Made by a program: the position numbers and the translations under genes. A stretch of DNA of 64,000 nt. Source: Edwardsiella anguillarum ET080813. Lineage in GTDB: Bacteria > Pseudomonadota > Gammaproteobacteria > Enterobacterales > Enterobacteriaceae. Location: the NCBI RefSeq assembly GCF_000264765.2, contig NZ_CP006664.1:2604001-2668000 (forward strand). Direction: 5' to 3'. The notes under the pieces are model-generated. The model had not been told where the DNA came from. It saw nothing but the letters and a program-made list of their open reading frames with translations, and did no database searches. The stretch's first letter is position 1; each line of letters begins with the position of its first letter. Of this stretch, positions 47,096 through 57,196 are shown in pieces.

Positions 47096-47194
47096 ATTGC
47101 TCATATCTGTGCTTTCTGGCTGGCCAGAGGCGATAAGGCTGAGCATTCCAAGTGGCAGAAGGTCTATCAGGAGCACCTGCAACAGACCACCTGA
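47096..47194 (+). pseudogene. Possible C-terminal gene remnant
   Basis: Frame reading IAHICAFWLARGDKAEHSKW then QKVYQEHLQQTT and TGA, without a start. Amphipathic and codon-like, probably the tail of a lost gene. The surrounding 46983-47334 segment has no other gene. Confidence 0.3.
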
Positions 47195-47282
47195 CAGGCA
47201 GGACTAATGGCCAAGGAAGGCGCCGCATCAGCTATGTGCCCATCAGGTGGCTGCGTAGCATATCAGGCTAAACAGGCTCATA

Positions 47283-47311
47283 GAAGGAAGCGGCCATCGG
47301 CCGCTTCCTTC
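47283..47311. terminator. Terminator between YagK-like gene and integrase
   Basis: GAAGGAAGCGGCC, loop ATC, GGCCGCTTCCTTC: a near-perfect stem between convergent genes. Confidence 0.75.
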
Positions 47312-47334
47312 TTAGGTCTGATTGAGCTGAAAAC

Positions 47335-48687
47335 TCAGCGTTTACCGAATGTCCCTTGGATTACGTTCCCCATAACATCAGGTGATTTTTCTACTTCATG
47401 TTGGGCTATTTGATGTTTCACAATATCCCCCCACCGAAGAAATAAACTCCTCAGTTTTTCAGGGTTACGTAAAGCACCCGCCTGATAAGTTCGCAGGAGT
47501 TTGTCACTGATCTGGTGGTTCAGCATATGCTCTATCTCTAGAGGTCCTGCACCAAGTTCAATTCCACAGCAGTTTGCAACACTGCGCCGCAGGTCGTGTA
47601 CGCTAAAAGGCTCAAGTTCAGCCAGCTTACGCTTCTGTAGCCGGTCAAGGGCGCGCATAAGTGCGTCACCAGTGATGGCATGACCCAGCTTCGTCGTCGA
47701 TTCGAACACATATGGACTGGTAGAGGAGGTTATCATTCGCTGCTCTGAAATGATTTCCTGAGCCAAAGGTGACAAGGTCACCACATGCGGGCGCCCATTT
47801 TTGGTTTCCGGGATCGTCCAGCGATCACCATCCAAGTGTGCCCATTGCATCGATATCACTTCACCTCGACGAACCGCGCTCAATATGACGATTTTAATTG
47901 CATTGGCGACACTTCCAGAAAGAACAGAAGTCGTAGCAATGCCACGGCCACCAGCTGTTAACGCTCCGCCACCTTCAACGCCCTCTTCTAATGCATGCCA
48001 CAAGGCTCGTAATTCAGAGATTGGTAGCCAACGCTCTCGAGGTGGATTGGGGGTCGCATTGTACACTTTGGGTTTGAGTGCCAACGTGGGGCTAATCTCG
48101 ATAAGCTGTCGTCGCATAGCCTCCTCCATCACCTGGTTCATTATCCCCATTGCTTTGCGGAGCCCTTCCAGAGAGACCTTCTGTAGCTTCTGATAGTGTT
48201 GGTGGAGGACGGCCATGGTGATATCGCAAATTCGATATTTACCAAGGACCTTTTGCAAGTGTGTTTGGTAAATTCGACGATAATCAGTGACAGTTCGAAG
48301 GCTAATCTCTGATCGAACGCCATCACGGCGTTTTACGCTGGCTTTGTGGCTAAGCCATTGCTCAAACAGTTCATCAAGCACGAGCATCTGTTCGTTCTTT
48401 TGTTTAGCCTCTGCAACAACCTGACGGGGATCGATGCCCTGTTTGACTTGCCCCACCGCAACACAATGTCGCTCACGAGCTTGAGCAAGTCCCATCGCAG
48501 GGTATAGTCCAAGGACCATGGTTTGTTGCTTGCCAAGTAGCCTAAATCTATACACGAAGCGTTTTTGCTTACCGGCCCGAACCTCGAGTGATAACCCGTT
48601 ACCATGTTTAGAGCTGATAGCAAATCGGGTTGCGGTTGCACCTTCTTTAAGCTCTGCTGCCGCGACTTGTCGATCTTGAGAAATCAT
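47335..48687 (-). CDS. Tyrosine integrase of element A
   Basis: 450-residue P4-type site-specific recombinase. The N-terminal DUF4102-like arm-binding region contains RFVYRFRLLGKQQTMVLGLY. Catalytic residues: Arg in SAVRRGEVISMQW, His-x-x-Arg in SVHDLRRSVAN, His in IEHMLNHQISDKLL and the nucleophile Tyr in LLRTYQAGALR. It lies about 170 bases from the att copy at 48858-48903, as expected for an integrase using tRNA-Thr. It appears intact. Confidence 0.93.
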   Translation of the reverse strand: MISQDRQVAAAELKEGATATRFAISSKHGNGLSLEVRAGKQKRFVYRFRLLGKQQTMVLGLYPAMGLAQARERHCVAVGQVKQGIDPRQVVAEAKQKNEQMLVLDELFEQWLSHKASVKRRDGVRSEISLRTVTDYRRIYQTHLQKVLGKYRICDITMAVLHQHYQKLQKVSLEGLRKAMGIMNQVMEEAMRRQLIEISPTLALKPKVYNATPNPPRERWLPISELRALWHALEEGVEGGGALTAGGRGIATTSVLSGSVANAIKIVILSAVRRGEVISMQWAHLDGDRWTIPETKNGRPHVVTLSPLAQEIISEQRMITSSTSPYVFESTTKLGHAITGDALMRALDRLQKRKLAELEPFSVHDLRRSVANCCGIELGAGPLEIEHMLNHQISDKLLRTYQAGALRNPEKLRSLFLRWGDIVKHQIAQHEVEKSPDVMGNVIQGTFGKR

Positions 48688-48701
48688 CCTAAAACCTCGT
48701 A

Positions 48702-48729
48702 TTGGGGTACCACATGGGGTACCACATTT
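48702..48729. repeat. Right-end 28-bp direct repeat
   Basis: Identical copy of 11637-11664, lying between the integrase start and the att copy. Tandem GGGGTACCACAT units. Confidence 0.7.
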
Positions 48730-48857
48730 GGCATCGTATAGGGTTGTATGTCGTTGGACAAGAGTGAATTCGAAGTGAATTTAAGCGATTGAATTTAAAG
48801 TGAATAAATTTATTTTTTTGGATTTATCAAGACAGGGTTGAACGTGAGTTTATTGAC

Positions 48858-48903
48858 TTCGTAATGCGAAGGTCGTAGGTTCGACTCCTATTATCGGCAC
48901 CAT
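48858..48903. repeat. Att site: degenerate 3' half of tRNA-Thr
   Basis: Shares TTCGTAATGCGAAGGTC (17 bases, anticodon loop to variable loop) and TTATCGGCACCAT (13 bases, 3' end) with thrW, with changes in the T-stem between. It is the junction of elements A and B. It is not a functional tRNA since the 5' half is missing. Confidence 0.88.
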
Positions 48904-49080
48904 TTCAACTTCCTCAAACGTCCGTATTAATCTGTAAATCATCTGATTTATAACGTTTTTTATTCTTTTAAATCCATAGTAGTCCGTAACCATCCAGTAG
49001 AATCCGGTACTGAGTGTGTATAGGATTGTGTATATGTTCCTGTTCGGTCGTGGATTCCTATACACAGGCCTTTAAACGAT

Positions 49081-50239
49081 ATGCAGATTCGTCGCGCAAA
49101 GCCTGAAGCTAAAGCCTATACACTCGGAGATGGTCAAGGCTTGTCATTGCTTATAGAACCTAATGGAAGCAAGAGCTGGCGGTTCCGTTATCGTTTTGCT
49201 GGTAAACCCAAAATGATCTCGCTTGGCGTTTATCCAACGATCACCCTTGCCGAATGCCCGTTCTCGTCGTGACGATGCCCGAAAACTGGTCGCTGAAGGA
49301 AAGAATCCGAGTGAGGTTCGTAAAGAGCAAAAGCTAGCTCTGCAAACAGAGTCAGAGAACGCCTTCGAAAAGATAGCCAGAGAGTGGCATCAACTTAAAT
49401 CGGCTAAATGGTCGGCAGGATATGCCTCTGACATCATGGAAGCGTTTAAGAACGATATTTTTCCTTATGTCGGAACAAGGCCAGTGGGAGAGATTAAACC
49501 GCTAGAGCTGCTGAACGTTCTGCGTAAAATTGAGAAACGAGGTGCGTTGGAGAAAATGCGCAAAGTGCGGCAGCGTTGCTCCGAAGTGTTTCGCTACGCA
49601 ATTGCAACGGGTAGGGCGGAGTACAATCCTGCGGCTGAGCTCTCCAGCGCTCTCGAAGTACACCAATCCAACCATTTCCCATTCCTAAAAGCTGATGAGA
49701 TACCCGATTTCCTGCGTGCTTTGGATAGTTATACCGGAAGTCGGCTGGTCCTGATTGCCACGAAATTACTGATGATTACGGGTGTTAGAACCATCGAATT
49801 ACGAGCGGCATTATGGTCAGAATTTGATCTAGATAACGCTATTTGGGAAATTCCCGCTGAAAGGATGAAAATGCGCAGATCACATCTTGTGCCATTGTCT
49901 GTTCAGGCGTTAGATTTACTCAATGAACTCAAGATCATGACAGGGAACTATCGTTATGTTTTTCCGGGGCGGAACGATCCGAACAAGCCTATGAGTGAGG
50001 CGAGTATTAATCAGGTTATCAAGCGTATTGGTTATGGTGGGAAAGTCACTGGTCATGGTTTTCGACATTCCTTATCCACTATCCTACATGAAAAAGGATA
50101 TGATTCGGCTTGGATAGAAATACAACTTGCTCATATAGATAAGAATAATATCAGAGGCACATATAACCACGCTCAATATATTGATAAACGTCGGGGTATG
50201 ATGCAATGGTATTCAAATTACATATTGGTTAAGGAATAA
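49081..50239 (+). pseudogene. P4-type integrase of element B, frameshifted
   Basis: N-terminal part reads MQIRRAKPEAKAYTLGDGQG to YPTITLAE, then an extra T near 49255 shifts the frame; the rest continues ARSRRDDARKLVAEGKNPSE in another frame to 50239. Catalytic residues remain readable: Arg in TGVRTIELRAALW, HGFRH, and Tyr in IRGTYNHAQY. Together they would give about 386 residues. A single-base error in the assembly cannot be excluded. Confidence 0.88.
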
Positions 50240-50241
50240 TT

Positions 50242-51501
50242 ATGGACAATCCACGCAGTGCTATAGGCGCAATCAAAGGCTATTTCTATCAGTTTGATAA
50301 GACTATTCTTGAATTATTGAAACGCTCCGATAAAGATGTCATTTGTATTGAGGGGGTTGAAGATATTGATCTTAAGACTGCCGATGACAATACGGCTATA
50401 CAATGTAAATATTATGAGAGTACAGAATATAATTCATCTGTCATAGCGCCACCTATTCGCTTAATGTTAAAAGATTTCGCAGATAGAGTTTTTAACAATA
50501 GAGAGTCGTACAAATATACATTGTATGGATATTATTCTAAAGGGCATGATAAACTAACCCTTCCATTGACAGTTGAGTATTTGAAAGATAAGTTTTTGAT
50601 ATATCATGAATATGAAAAAAAAGATAATGATAAAAAAGGTGATGAAAAAAGGATAAAGAAAACAATTGAAGTTCATACGGCCTTAGGTCTTACTGATCAG
50701 CACCTATCAGATTTCATCAATTTATTGACTATTGATATACACGCGCCTTCCTATGATGAGCAAATAAAAGATGTATTAGATACCATTAAGGATATTTATT
50801 CATGCAATTCATTTGAGGCTGAATTTTATTATTATAACAACGCAGTTTCACTCATAAAAAAATATTCCATATTGAAAGGTGAGGAAAATAGAAGGATCTT
50901 GCCTTCCGACTTTAAAACTCGGATAGATAATAAAAGTATTTTATTCGATATATGGTTCTCAATATTTAAGTCAGAAACTATTTATTGTAAGGAGTTAAGA
51001 GCGAGATATTTTCCATCGGTAATGAATACTAGTAATTTTGATCGTATTTTTATTATTGAGGATAACGGCTATAAAATTAATGATGTAGTTGAGTTAATAG
51101 TTGTCATTTTAAATAGATGGTCTGCTACCAGTATAAAAATAAAAGAAGAGAATAGATTTTGCCCATATATTTATATTCATGGGATGTCTTCCTCTGATTT
51201 ATTAGAGTTGAAGTTAGCATTAAGGGCGTCAGGATATCCACCGATGGATGGATATGATTTTCATGGAGCAACTTTTAATTGTGAATCATTAATGAGAGAT
51301 GTTAATGATATCTCATTTTACAAACTTAGGTTTATAAATGATATTAATGTTATAGATGATATTTTATCAAGATCAACTAGAAAAAAAGAAATCTATCAAT
51401 TCTATATAAATGCACCTATTTATGATTATGAGAGTAAGCAAAATAAGGTTGTTAAAATACAGGTTAAATCATTGGAAATGTGCAAGAGGATATTAAAATG
51501 A
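50242..51501 (+). CDS. Cap4/DUF4297-like nuclease (HerA partner)
   Basis: 419 residues. The N-terminus is typical of this family: GAIKGYFYQFDKTILELL, then CIEGVEDIDLKTADDNTAIQ followed by CKYYES, giving E/D ... Q-x-K of a PD-(D/E)XK site at about residues 38-58. The remainder is an alpha-helical sensor-like region without recognised motifs. Its TGA overlaps the HerA ATG, so the two are one system; DUF4297-HerA pairs form large complexes that degrade DNA on phage infection. AT-rich compared with P4 backbone genes. Confidence 0.78.
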   Translation: MDNPRSAIGAIKGYFYQFDKTILELLKRSDKDVICIEGVEDIDLKTADDNTAIQCKYYESTEYNSSVIAPPIRLMLKDFADRVFNNRESYKYTLYGYYSKGHDKLTLPLTVEYLKDKFLIYHEYEKKDNDKKGDEKRIKKTIEVHTALGLTDQHLSDFINLLTIDIHAPSYDEQIKDVLDTIKDIYSCNSFEAEFYYYNNAVSLIKKYSILKGEENRRILPSDFKTRIDNKSILFDIWFSIFKSETIYCKELRARYFPSVMNTSNFDRIFIIEDNGYKINDVVELIVVILNRWSATSIKIKEENRFCPYIYIHGMSSSDLLELKLALRASGYPPMDGYDFHGATFNCESLMRDVNDISFYKLRFINDINVIDDILSRSTRKKEIYQFYINAPIYDYESKQNKVVKIQVKSLEMCKRILK

Positions 51502-53288
51502 CTGAACATGATTTGAATGATATTAATGCTGAGGTTATATCTGTTTATCCAAATAATATTAAAATTCTTGTTACCGATCTTAATGATTTTAAAGATGGCC
51601 AAAATTTAAAAGTTGGTTCATATATCAATGTTCCATCTGATGATGGGACCATGATGCTTATTGGCATTATTGAAAACTTCTCGATTGAAGCTAAAGAGAG
51701 TGGTGAGAGGAAGTATCTTATACAAGCTAACCCACTAGGTATCATCAAAGATGGGAAGTTTGAGCGTGGTGGTGATTCAATTGCATTACCGCCTAAAGAG
51801 GCAGTGCCAGCAACAGATGATGATATTAGAAAAATTTACAACAATTCTGTAGAAAAAAATAAGCAATTTGAGTTTTGCTCTCTTTCATATAACGACAATA
51901 TTAGAATTCCATTAGATGGTAACAAGTTTTTTAATAAACATATTGCCATAATAGGATCGACAGGTTCTGGTAAATCGCATACTGTCTCTAAAGTAATACA
52001 AACGGCTATAAATGGAAAAAGTGGAGATTTTAGTTTAAATAATTCACATGTTATTATTTTTGATATTCACTCTGAGTATCGCTCAGCTTTTCCTGATGCT
52101 AATTTTTTAGATGTTAATAATTTATGTTTGCCATATTGGTTACTAAACAGTGAGGAATTAGAGGAGATTCTGTTAGATACCGGTGAAAGAGATAACTATA
52201 ATCAGTCGTCGGTATTTAGAATGTTGGTAACTGCAAATAAAAGAAAACACAATCCATCTTTATCGAAAGTTTTTTATGATAGCCCTGTATTTTTTGATAT
52301 AGATGAAGTTGAAAATGCTTTAAAAAACCTGCGAGATGAGACCAAAAATTCAAAAGCAAATGATAGATATATGATCATTGGTGAGTCTGGTGAAGCAGAT
52401 AAAAAGGGGGATAGTTTAACAACCCAAGATTGTGGTTGCCAACTTAATGATGCTGATCGTATTGATAAATATTTTGAGAAAAAATTTAATTTCTACAACA
52501 CTAAAAACTCGAATATAACAAAAGGGTTTTATGCTGATGGGACTTTAGATAAATTTATTTCTCGATTCTCAGAAAAAATCAATCAGGATAGGTTATCATT
52601 TCTTTTCTCTGAGAAATCTAGAAATAATAAATTTGAAGATGTTATTAGGAGTTTGTTAGGAGTAAGAACAACACCGGGTGATAACAGGAATGTGACTGTT
52701 ATAGATTTAAGTGGAATACCTTTTGAGGTTTTGAGTATTACGGTTTCTTTAATATCTAGACTGATTTTTGAATATGGTTATGTCTATAAAAAAATGAAAG
52801 AGGCCAATGGTGAAAATACTGATTTTCCCATTCTTTTGGTTTATGAAGAGGCCCATAAATACGTTCCAAATAGTGAGCTTGTTAGATATAGATCTTCTAA
52901 GAAGTCAATTGAGCGTATTGCTAAGGAAGGCCGGAAATATGGGGTCACCTTACTTCTTGCCAGCCAAAGGCCATCCGAAATATCTGAGACTATATTCTCT
53001 CAATGTAATAATTTTATAGCGATGAGGTTAACTAACCCTGTAGATCAAAATTATGTCAAGAGACTGCTCCCTGATACACTTGGAGCTATTATTGATACTT
53101 TACCTTCCCTTAAGGCTGGTGAAGCTTTAATTATTGGGGAGTCAATTGTTTTGCCTTCCATAGTTTCTATTGATCTATGTCCCGAGGATAAGCAACCATC
53201 TTCAAATGACATAAGATATTGGGAAGTTTGGAAACAGCAATGGCATAATGTGGATTTTTCAGGTGTCAAAGACCATTGGCTTAAATAA
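51498..53288 (+). CDS. HerA-family ATPase
   Basis: 596 residues from ATG at 51498 (AGAGGA upstream). N-terminal HAS-barrel-like domain (about 1-110), then IIGSTGSGKSHTVSKVIQ (Walker A, about 156), IFDIHSEYRS, FPILLVYEEAHKYVP (Walker B, about 447), KEGRKYGVTLLLASQRPSEI (sensor/arginine-finger region) and the C-terminal LKAGEALIIGE typical of HerA. A hexameric DNA translocase that should assemble with the preceding nuclease. Confidence 0.93.
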   Translation: MTEHDLNDINAEVISVYPNNIKILVTDLNDFKDGQNLKVGSYINVPSDDGTMMLIGIIENFSIEAKESGERKYLIQANPLGIIKDGKFERGGDSIALPPKEAVPATDDDIRKIYNNSVEKNKQFEFCSLSYNDNIRIPLDGNKFFNKHIAIIGSTGSGKSHTVSKVIQTAINGKSGDFSLNNSHVIIFDIHSEYRSAFPDANFLDVNNLCLPYWLLNSEELEEILLDTGERDNYNQSSVFRMLVTANKRKHNPSLSKVFYDSPVFFDIDEVENALKNLRDETKNSKANDRYMIIGESGEADKKGDSLTTQDCGCQLNDADRIDKYFEKKFNFYNTKNSNITKGFYADGTLDKFISRFSEKINQDRLSFLFSEKSRNNKFEDVIRSLLGVRTTPGDNRNVTVIDLSGIPFEVLSITVSLISRLIFEYGYVYKKMKEANGENTDFPILLVYEEAHKYVPNSELVRYRSSKKSIERIAKEGRKYGVTLLLASQRPSEISETIFSQCNNFIAMRLTNPVDQNYVKRLLPDTLGAIIDTLPSLKAGEALIIGESIVLPSIVSIDLCPEDKQPSSNDIRYWEVWKQQWHNVDFSGVKDHWLK

Positions 53289-53336
53289 CTTTAAAATTTG
53301 TCAATTTGGGATTCTCTAAATACCTCTTGTCTACTT

Positions 53337-53356
53337 GCCGCTTCCGAGCGGCTTTT
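53337..53356 (+). terminator. Terminator after herA
   Basis: GCCGCT, loop TCCG, AGCGGC, then TTTT. Confidence 0.75.
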
Positions 53357-53500
53357 CCTTTGCCTTCATCAGGCTGCCTCAGAAGCCCTTCAAGCCCTCG
53401 AACATAGCTCCACCACTCACCGACACTCTCTTGAATCCGCGCGCCGCAGTGACGCGCTCAGGCCGTAAATTAAATACACATGTTAATGTTGGCGCGCAAT

Positions 53501-53517
53501 GCTCTCCCCGCCTCGCC
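53501..53517 (-). other. P2/P4-type cos site
   Basis: On the minus strand this reads GGCGAGGCGGGGAGAGC. As I recall the P2/P4 cohesive end, it begins GGCGAGGCGGGGAAAGC, i.e. one difference. It lies between the cargo and psu, the position of cos in P4-like satellites. It would allow packaging into P2-like capsids. The rest of 53289-53683 contains no gene. Confidence 0.75.
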
Positions 53518-53683
53518 TGCCCGCTTCATGGGGCGCTTTTAATGCAGATGCATGAGACGGCGCAGGGCGCACCAGGACTGGCGCGGCGAGGGTTAGAAAA
53601 TATCGTAAGGCGCATGCAAAACCATGCACGCTATGCATGCATGGCTTTTTAGAGAAAAAATGCGGGGATTTACGGCGATTTTT

Positions 53684-54259
53684 TTATGCCGGGCACTGCT
53701 GTTCCAGTGCGATTTTTCGGTGCATAAATTTCAGGTTTTCGGCAGGCGTCGTGCGGCTGATGGCATCCTGTCGGGCGGCTGTTTCTGGCCGTAGTCCCGC
53801 ACTGTTTAAAATATCCCGACTGGCCTCGGCGTACTCAATGGCCGGGCTGATGGTCATACTGACGGCCAGCGCTTCCCGCAGGTATTCCAGTGCCCGATCG
53901 GCGACCCGTGTGCGTAACAGCTCCGGTTGATGATTCAGTCCCATTAACTCCGGTGCCAGCGCACTGAGCAGCTCGGTGCCGTGACGTTGCATGAAGCTGC
54001 GCAGCTCCGTACGCACACTGACACGCAACAGTTCATCATGGGCATGTAGGTATCGATCGGCGTGTTGATTCATCTCCCACTGTTTCACGGCGATCAATTC
54101 ACGCAGATAGGCCAGGCGATCGCCAGACTTGCCGCTGCTATCGGCCTGTAGGCTAGCCATCTCTAGCGTCGCCTTGGTCCATGCCTGACGGCTATCCTGC
54201 CAACGTGTTTTGGCCGCTTGGCACGCCATTGCCGCTTTTTGTAATGGGGTTGTCGTCAT
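53684..54259 (-). CDS. psu: Psu: polarity suppression and capsid decoration protein
   Basis: 191 residues from ATG at 54259, matching the 190-residue P4 Psu. Family stretches: MACQAAKTRWQDSRQAWTKA, LRELIAVKQWEMNQHADRYL, QRHGTELLSALAPELMG and TPAENLKFMHRKIALEQQ. P4 Psu inhibits Rho-dependent termination and stabilises the small capsid. Follows delta and sid. Confidence 0.92.
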   Translation of the reverse strand: MTTTPLQKAAMACQAAKTRWQDSRQAWTKATLEMASLQADSSGKSGDRLAYLRELIAVKQWEMNQHADRYLHAHDELLRVSVRTELRSFMQRHGTELLSALAPELMGLNHQPELLRTRVADRALEYLREALAVSMTISPAIEYAEASRDILNSAGLRPETAARQDAISRTTPAENLKFMHRKIALEQQCPA

Positions 54260-54273
54260 GTTGGTGTTCTCGG

Positions 54274-54516
54274 TTAATGTGAAAAGGGAGAGCGATAGCA
54301 ACCGGATACCCGGCGCGGCTCCGCCTGTGGTGCTGGCCGTTCTGCCGTTACCGGCTTGGCTGGTTGATGGATAATTTCATCGATGGATTCCAGCGTGCGG
54401 AACGTCGCCGAGCAGTGAACATTGGTGCACTGGTGATAGCGCTGCTTGACGTTATCCGATAAGTATCGGCTGCTGCGGGTATGGGCGGATTTCCCGCAAA
54501 AAGGACAATGCATCAT
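54274..54516 (-). CDS. Delta/Ogr-family zinc-binding transcription activator
   Basis: 80 residues: MMHCPFCGKSAHTRSSRYLS with the C-x(2)-C pair and QCTNVHCSATF with the second Cys pair, the Ogr/Delta zinc motif. Activates late promoters of the helper and satellite. Overlaps the sid stop by four bases. Confidence 0.9.
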   Translation of the reverse strand: MMHCPFCGKSAHTRSSRYLSDNVKQRYHQCTNVHCSATFRTLESIDEIIHQPAKPVTAERPAPQAEPRRVSGCYRSPFSH

Positions 54517-55265
54517 GCGATCAGCCCCCGTGCCTGAAGCTGGGCTTTACGCTGCTGCATTTCTTCGTAAAAACGCATGCTCTGTGCCGGTGTTGCGGCG
54601 AGCTCATAGTCCATATGGGGGAACGGGCTGGGCGATAACCCTATTTTGTACAGTACCGGCTCATCGTTTAAACGGATCTCATATTGGTCTACTTGCGCTT
54701 TCAGCCAGCGACTGATTTCTGCCAGAACCTCTTGTTCGGCTGATTCAATGTCATGATGGCCAGCGCGATAGCGTTGTTGTTGCAGGGCGAAAATTTTGAG
54801 CTTGATTGCCCGGATGAGTGCAGGGGCTCCCTGTGACAGGGTGGTCTCAAACTCGCGCTGCACGTAGTCGTTTAACAGCGAAAAGTGTGCATCACGGTAG
54901 GCTTTCGCCGAGCTGCAACATGTGCCCTTTTCCTGATCGAGTTCATAAGCCAATACCTCGGCAGCGTTCTCACACTCTTGCATCAGCTCCCGGCGGGCGA
55001 CACGCTCCATATGCTGTTGCTTGAGCGCATCGGTGAGCACGGCGCCATTGCGCAGGAATTGCTCGCGCCAGGCTTGCGTATCATCGAGGCCCGTTTGTTC
55101 CAGACGGGTTTTCTGCTGTTTGGCCTGCTCGATGGCATGCTGGATTTCATCCATCCGGTGCACGTTATCCAGATGATGAGTTTTGGCGCTCTCCAGCACT
55201 TGGAATGCCTTATCCAGCACGGCGGGGATCGCCGTCTCTTGTTGGGGGTGAGTGGTCGGTTTCAT
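54513..55265 (-). CDS. sid: Sid-like capsid size determination protein
   Basis: 250 residues from ATG at 55265 (AGGAGA upstream), close to P4 Sid length (~244). Long helical protein, coiled-coil prone (EIQHAIEQAKQQKTRLEQTG), ending with YEEMQQRKAQLQARGLIA. Assignment rests mainly on position in the sid-delta-psu operon; Sid forms an external scaffold that makes helper capsids small. Confidence 0.82.
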   Translation of the reverse strand: MKPTTHPQQETAIPAVLDKAFQVLESAKTHHLDNVHRMDEIQHAIEQAKQQKTRLEQTGLDDTQAWREQFLRNGAVLTDALKQQHMERVARRELMQECENAAEVLAYELDQEKGTCCSSAKAYRDAHFSLLNDYVQREFETTLSQGAPALIRAIKLKIFALQQQRYRAGHHDIESAEQEVLAEISRWLKAQVDQYEIRLNDEPVLYKIGLSPSPFPHMDYELAATPAQSMRFYEEMQQRKAQLQARGLIA

Positions 55266-55439
55266 GGTCTTCTCCTGCTGCGTTATCAAGGTGAAATCAT
55301 TCTGCAACGCACCACACAACCACACGAGCGCTCACGGTTGTCGCAGGGATGGCACAAACAGAATCGGGCAGAACGGCAATCAGGAGGGCTAGCCAGAGAA
55401 AGGGTCGGGTAAGCTTCTCTCTCTGTTTGTTTTTCTATA

Positions 55440-55552
55440 AATAACTGTTCACTACTATTCACTATAAAGAAAAAGATAAGTAATACAGTAAATTAAACAG
55501 TGAACAGTTGAGATGAAACTATTCACCGACTGTTCACTACTGTTCACCGTTG
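55440..55552. repeat. P4-type iteron cluster 1 (ori/crr-like)
   Basis: At least six copies of a decamer related to GGTGAACAGT in either orientation: ACTGTTCACT 55444, ACTATTCACT 55454, ACAGTGAACAGT 55497, ACTATTCACC 55519, ACTGTTCACT 55530, ACTGTTCACC 55540. The P4 alpha protein binds this kind of repeat. It lies in the 561-base non-coding stretch (55266-55826) that also holds the divergent sid and vis promoters. Confidence 0.8.
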
Positions 55553-55826
55553 ACGATGCTCTGCTCTATGAGTCTCCTTTCATTATTTATAGTTATTTCG
55601 GGTAGATAGAATAATTAATATTCATTACTCAGATATCGGTATGGTAAATATAGGTAAATAATGGGCAATATAGGACAGTCATCATTTTTGTATAAAAATC
55701 ACTCTGTTGTGTAGTGGGACACTACAACATCTCTTGTTGCCCTGCGTAGAAATATTCACAAAATAGAGAGCTACCCGAAGCCGGACGGACACGACCGGAT
55801 TTGTATGGATTTTATGAGGTAGCCCT

Positions 55827-56093
55827 ATGCACACTGCTTTTTCTTCCCCGTCCTCAGCCCCTGCCGCCCCGATGATGCCGGTTCCTGATTCGGTTCAGGA
55901 ACGCTTTATCCGTCTGCCCGAAGTGATCCACCTTTGCGGGTTGTCGCGCTCAACCATTTACGATCTCATCAGCCGCGAGGCCTTTCCGAAACAAATCTCG
56001 CTCGGCGGTAAAAATGTGGCCTGGGTACAGTCGGAAATCACTGCGTGGATGGCCGATCGTATCGCCGACCGTAACCGGAGCTACGACGCATGA
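55827..56093 (+). CDS. vis: Vis/AlpA-family regulator of the satellite
   Basis: 88 residues, the same length as P4 Vis. The AlpA motif is [20 protein letters not shown] followed by [21 protein letters not shown]4 Vis is an excisionase and regulator of the late operon. The N-terminal 28 residues are Pro/Ala/Ser-rich. Confidence 0.92.
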   Translation: MHTAFSSPSSAPAAPMMPVPDSVQERFIRLPEVIHLCGLSRSTIYDLISREAFPKQISLGGKNVAWVQSEITAWMADRIADRNRSYDA

Positions 56094-56641
56094 TGATCCT
56101 CGCACCGCAAAACCCCCCTTTTTCTGGCTTGCGTCTGTTGGCTGTTTTTGGGTATAGTTTTTCCGCTGTCGCAAAATCGGCAGCCGGGCGTAGGAACCCG
56201 AGTTACTCAGTGGCGACACCAGACGCGCCAGGCGTCTTTTTTTGCGTCGTTGTCCAGGTACACCCATTTTCTGGGCTGTGGTGCTTACACCGTGGCCCAA
56301 GTCAGATAATGGTGGCCCGGGCGGGGCAGCCTTCGGGCTGGCCGGTATCCATTGAGGCCGGTATTCCTACCCCCGTTCGGGTCACCACCCATGAGCGTAG
56401 GAACTCCGGTGGTGGCATTTACCGCTACTCAATGGAGGTTGCCATCATGGCTACGATCCTCACCCCGTCACACCCGCAGTTTGTCTTTGTCTTCGCCGCT
56501 GTCCGCCGCGCCGATCGTCATTCCCATATCTGTATGCTGCGCACCGTAGCTGATAACGAACGCAGTGCCCGCCGTTCCCTTGCCCGTGAGTATGTCCTGT
56601 CCTTTGCCGGTCGCCTGCCGGTGACGGGGGTGTACGCATGA
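56090..56641 (+). CDS. Ash/Icd-like (cell-division inhibitor-like) protein
   Basis: 183 codons from the ATG overlapping the vis stop (ATGA). The C-terminal 64 residues from an internal ATG at 56447 (starting [20 protein letters not shown]) are the recognisable Icd-like domain; translation may start there instead. The N-terminal region contains [20 protein letters not shown] as in Ash proteins. This stretch also coincides with the P4 immunity (cI RNA) region: GCGTAGGAAC occurs twice (about 56177 and 56394), though no RNA was modelled. Confidence 0.65.
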   Translation: MMILAPQNPPFSGLRLLAVFGYSFSAVAKSAAGRRNPSYSVATPDAPGVFFCVVVQVHPFSGLWCLHRGPSQIMVARAGQPSGWPVSIEAGIPTPVRVTTHERRNSGGGIYRYSMEVAIMATILTPSHPQFVFVFAAVRRADRHSHICMLRTVADNERSARRSLAREYVLSFAGRLPVTGVYA

Positions 56642-56865
56642 AGCATACCACTATCGCCTTGCAAGACCTCGAATGCCTCGATCACCTGCGCAATGTTGGC
56701 CAACTGGTCGGTGAACTGATGCAAGAGCGGGCATGTATAACCGTTCAACGTAACCCGGAGCAAAATCTCCAGCTCACCTCCCTGATATACCTGATGACCG
56801 CCCAGCTCAATAGCGTGGTCGAGCGCTGTAACCAGCATTGGCTTGCCGGGGAGGACAATGTATGA
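56638..56865 (+). CDS. Small P4-type unknown protein
   Basis: 75 residues, helical ([20 protein letters not shown]). Starts and ends with ATGA-type overlaps, so it belongs to the early operon. Common in P4-like satellites, function unknown. Confidence 0.7.
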   Translation: MKHTTIALQDLECLDHLRNVGQLVGELMQERACITVQRNPEQNLQLTSLIYLMTAQLNSVVERCNQHWLAGEDNV

Positions 56866-57182
56866 CTACGCCATTACCGCCTGTCCTGCGTGCCGCGTTG
56901 TACCGCCGTGCCGTTGCCTGCGCCTGGCTGACCCTGTGCGCGCGTCAGCACCGCTATCAGGCATTCACCCTCGATACGCTGGAAAATGCCATTGCCACCG
57001 AGCTGGAGGGCTTTTACCTGCGCCAGCACGGCGAGGAGAAGGGCCGCCAGATTGCCTGTGCGTTACTGGAAGATTTAATGGAAGCCGGACCACTCAAGGC
57101 CGCCCCGTCACTGTCCTTTCTCGGCATTGCCGTGATGGATGAACTCTGCGCCCGTCACATTAACGCGCCGGTATTGCACTGA
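56862..57182 (+). CDS. P4 Orf106-like protein (DUF5375)
   Basis: 106 residues from ATG at 56862, overlapping the previous stop. Begins [20 protein letters not shown] and is mostly helical. The length matches P4 orf106. Function unknown. Confidence 0.75.
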   Translation: MTTPLPPVLRAALYRRAVACAWLTLCARQHRYQAFTLDTLENAIATELEGFYLRQHGEEKGRQIACALLEDLMEAGPLKAAPSLSFLGIAVMDELCARHINAPVLH

Positions 57183-57196
57183 GGGAGAAAACAACA

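Noticed and set aside
47207..47413. 68-codon frame before the integrase
   Set aside because: Spans the terminator hairpin and overlaps the integrase 3' end; not a credible gene.
48858..48903. A second tRNA-Thr gene
   Set aside because: Only the 3' half is present with T-stem changes; no acceptor or D-arm partner upstream.
53335..53652. 105-codon frame next to psu
   Set aside because: Covers the herA terminator and the cos site; no coding signal.
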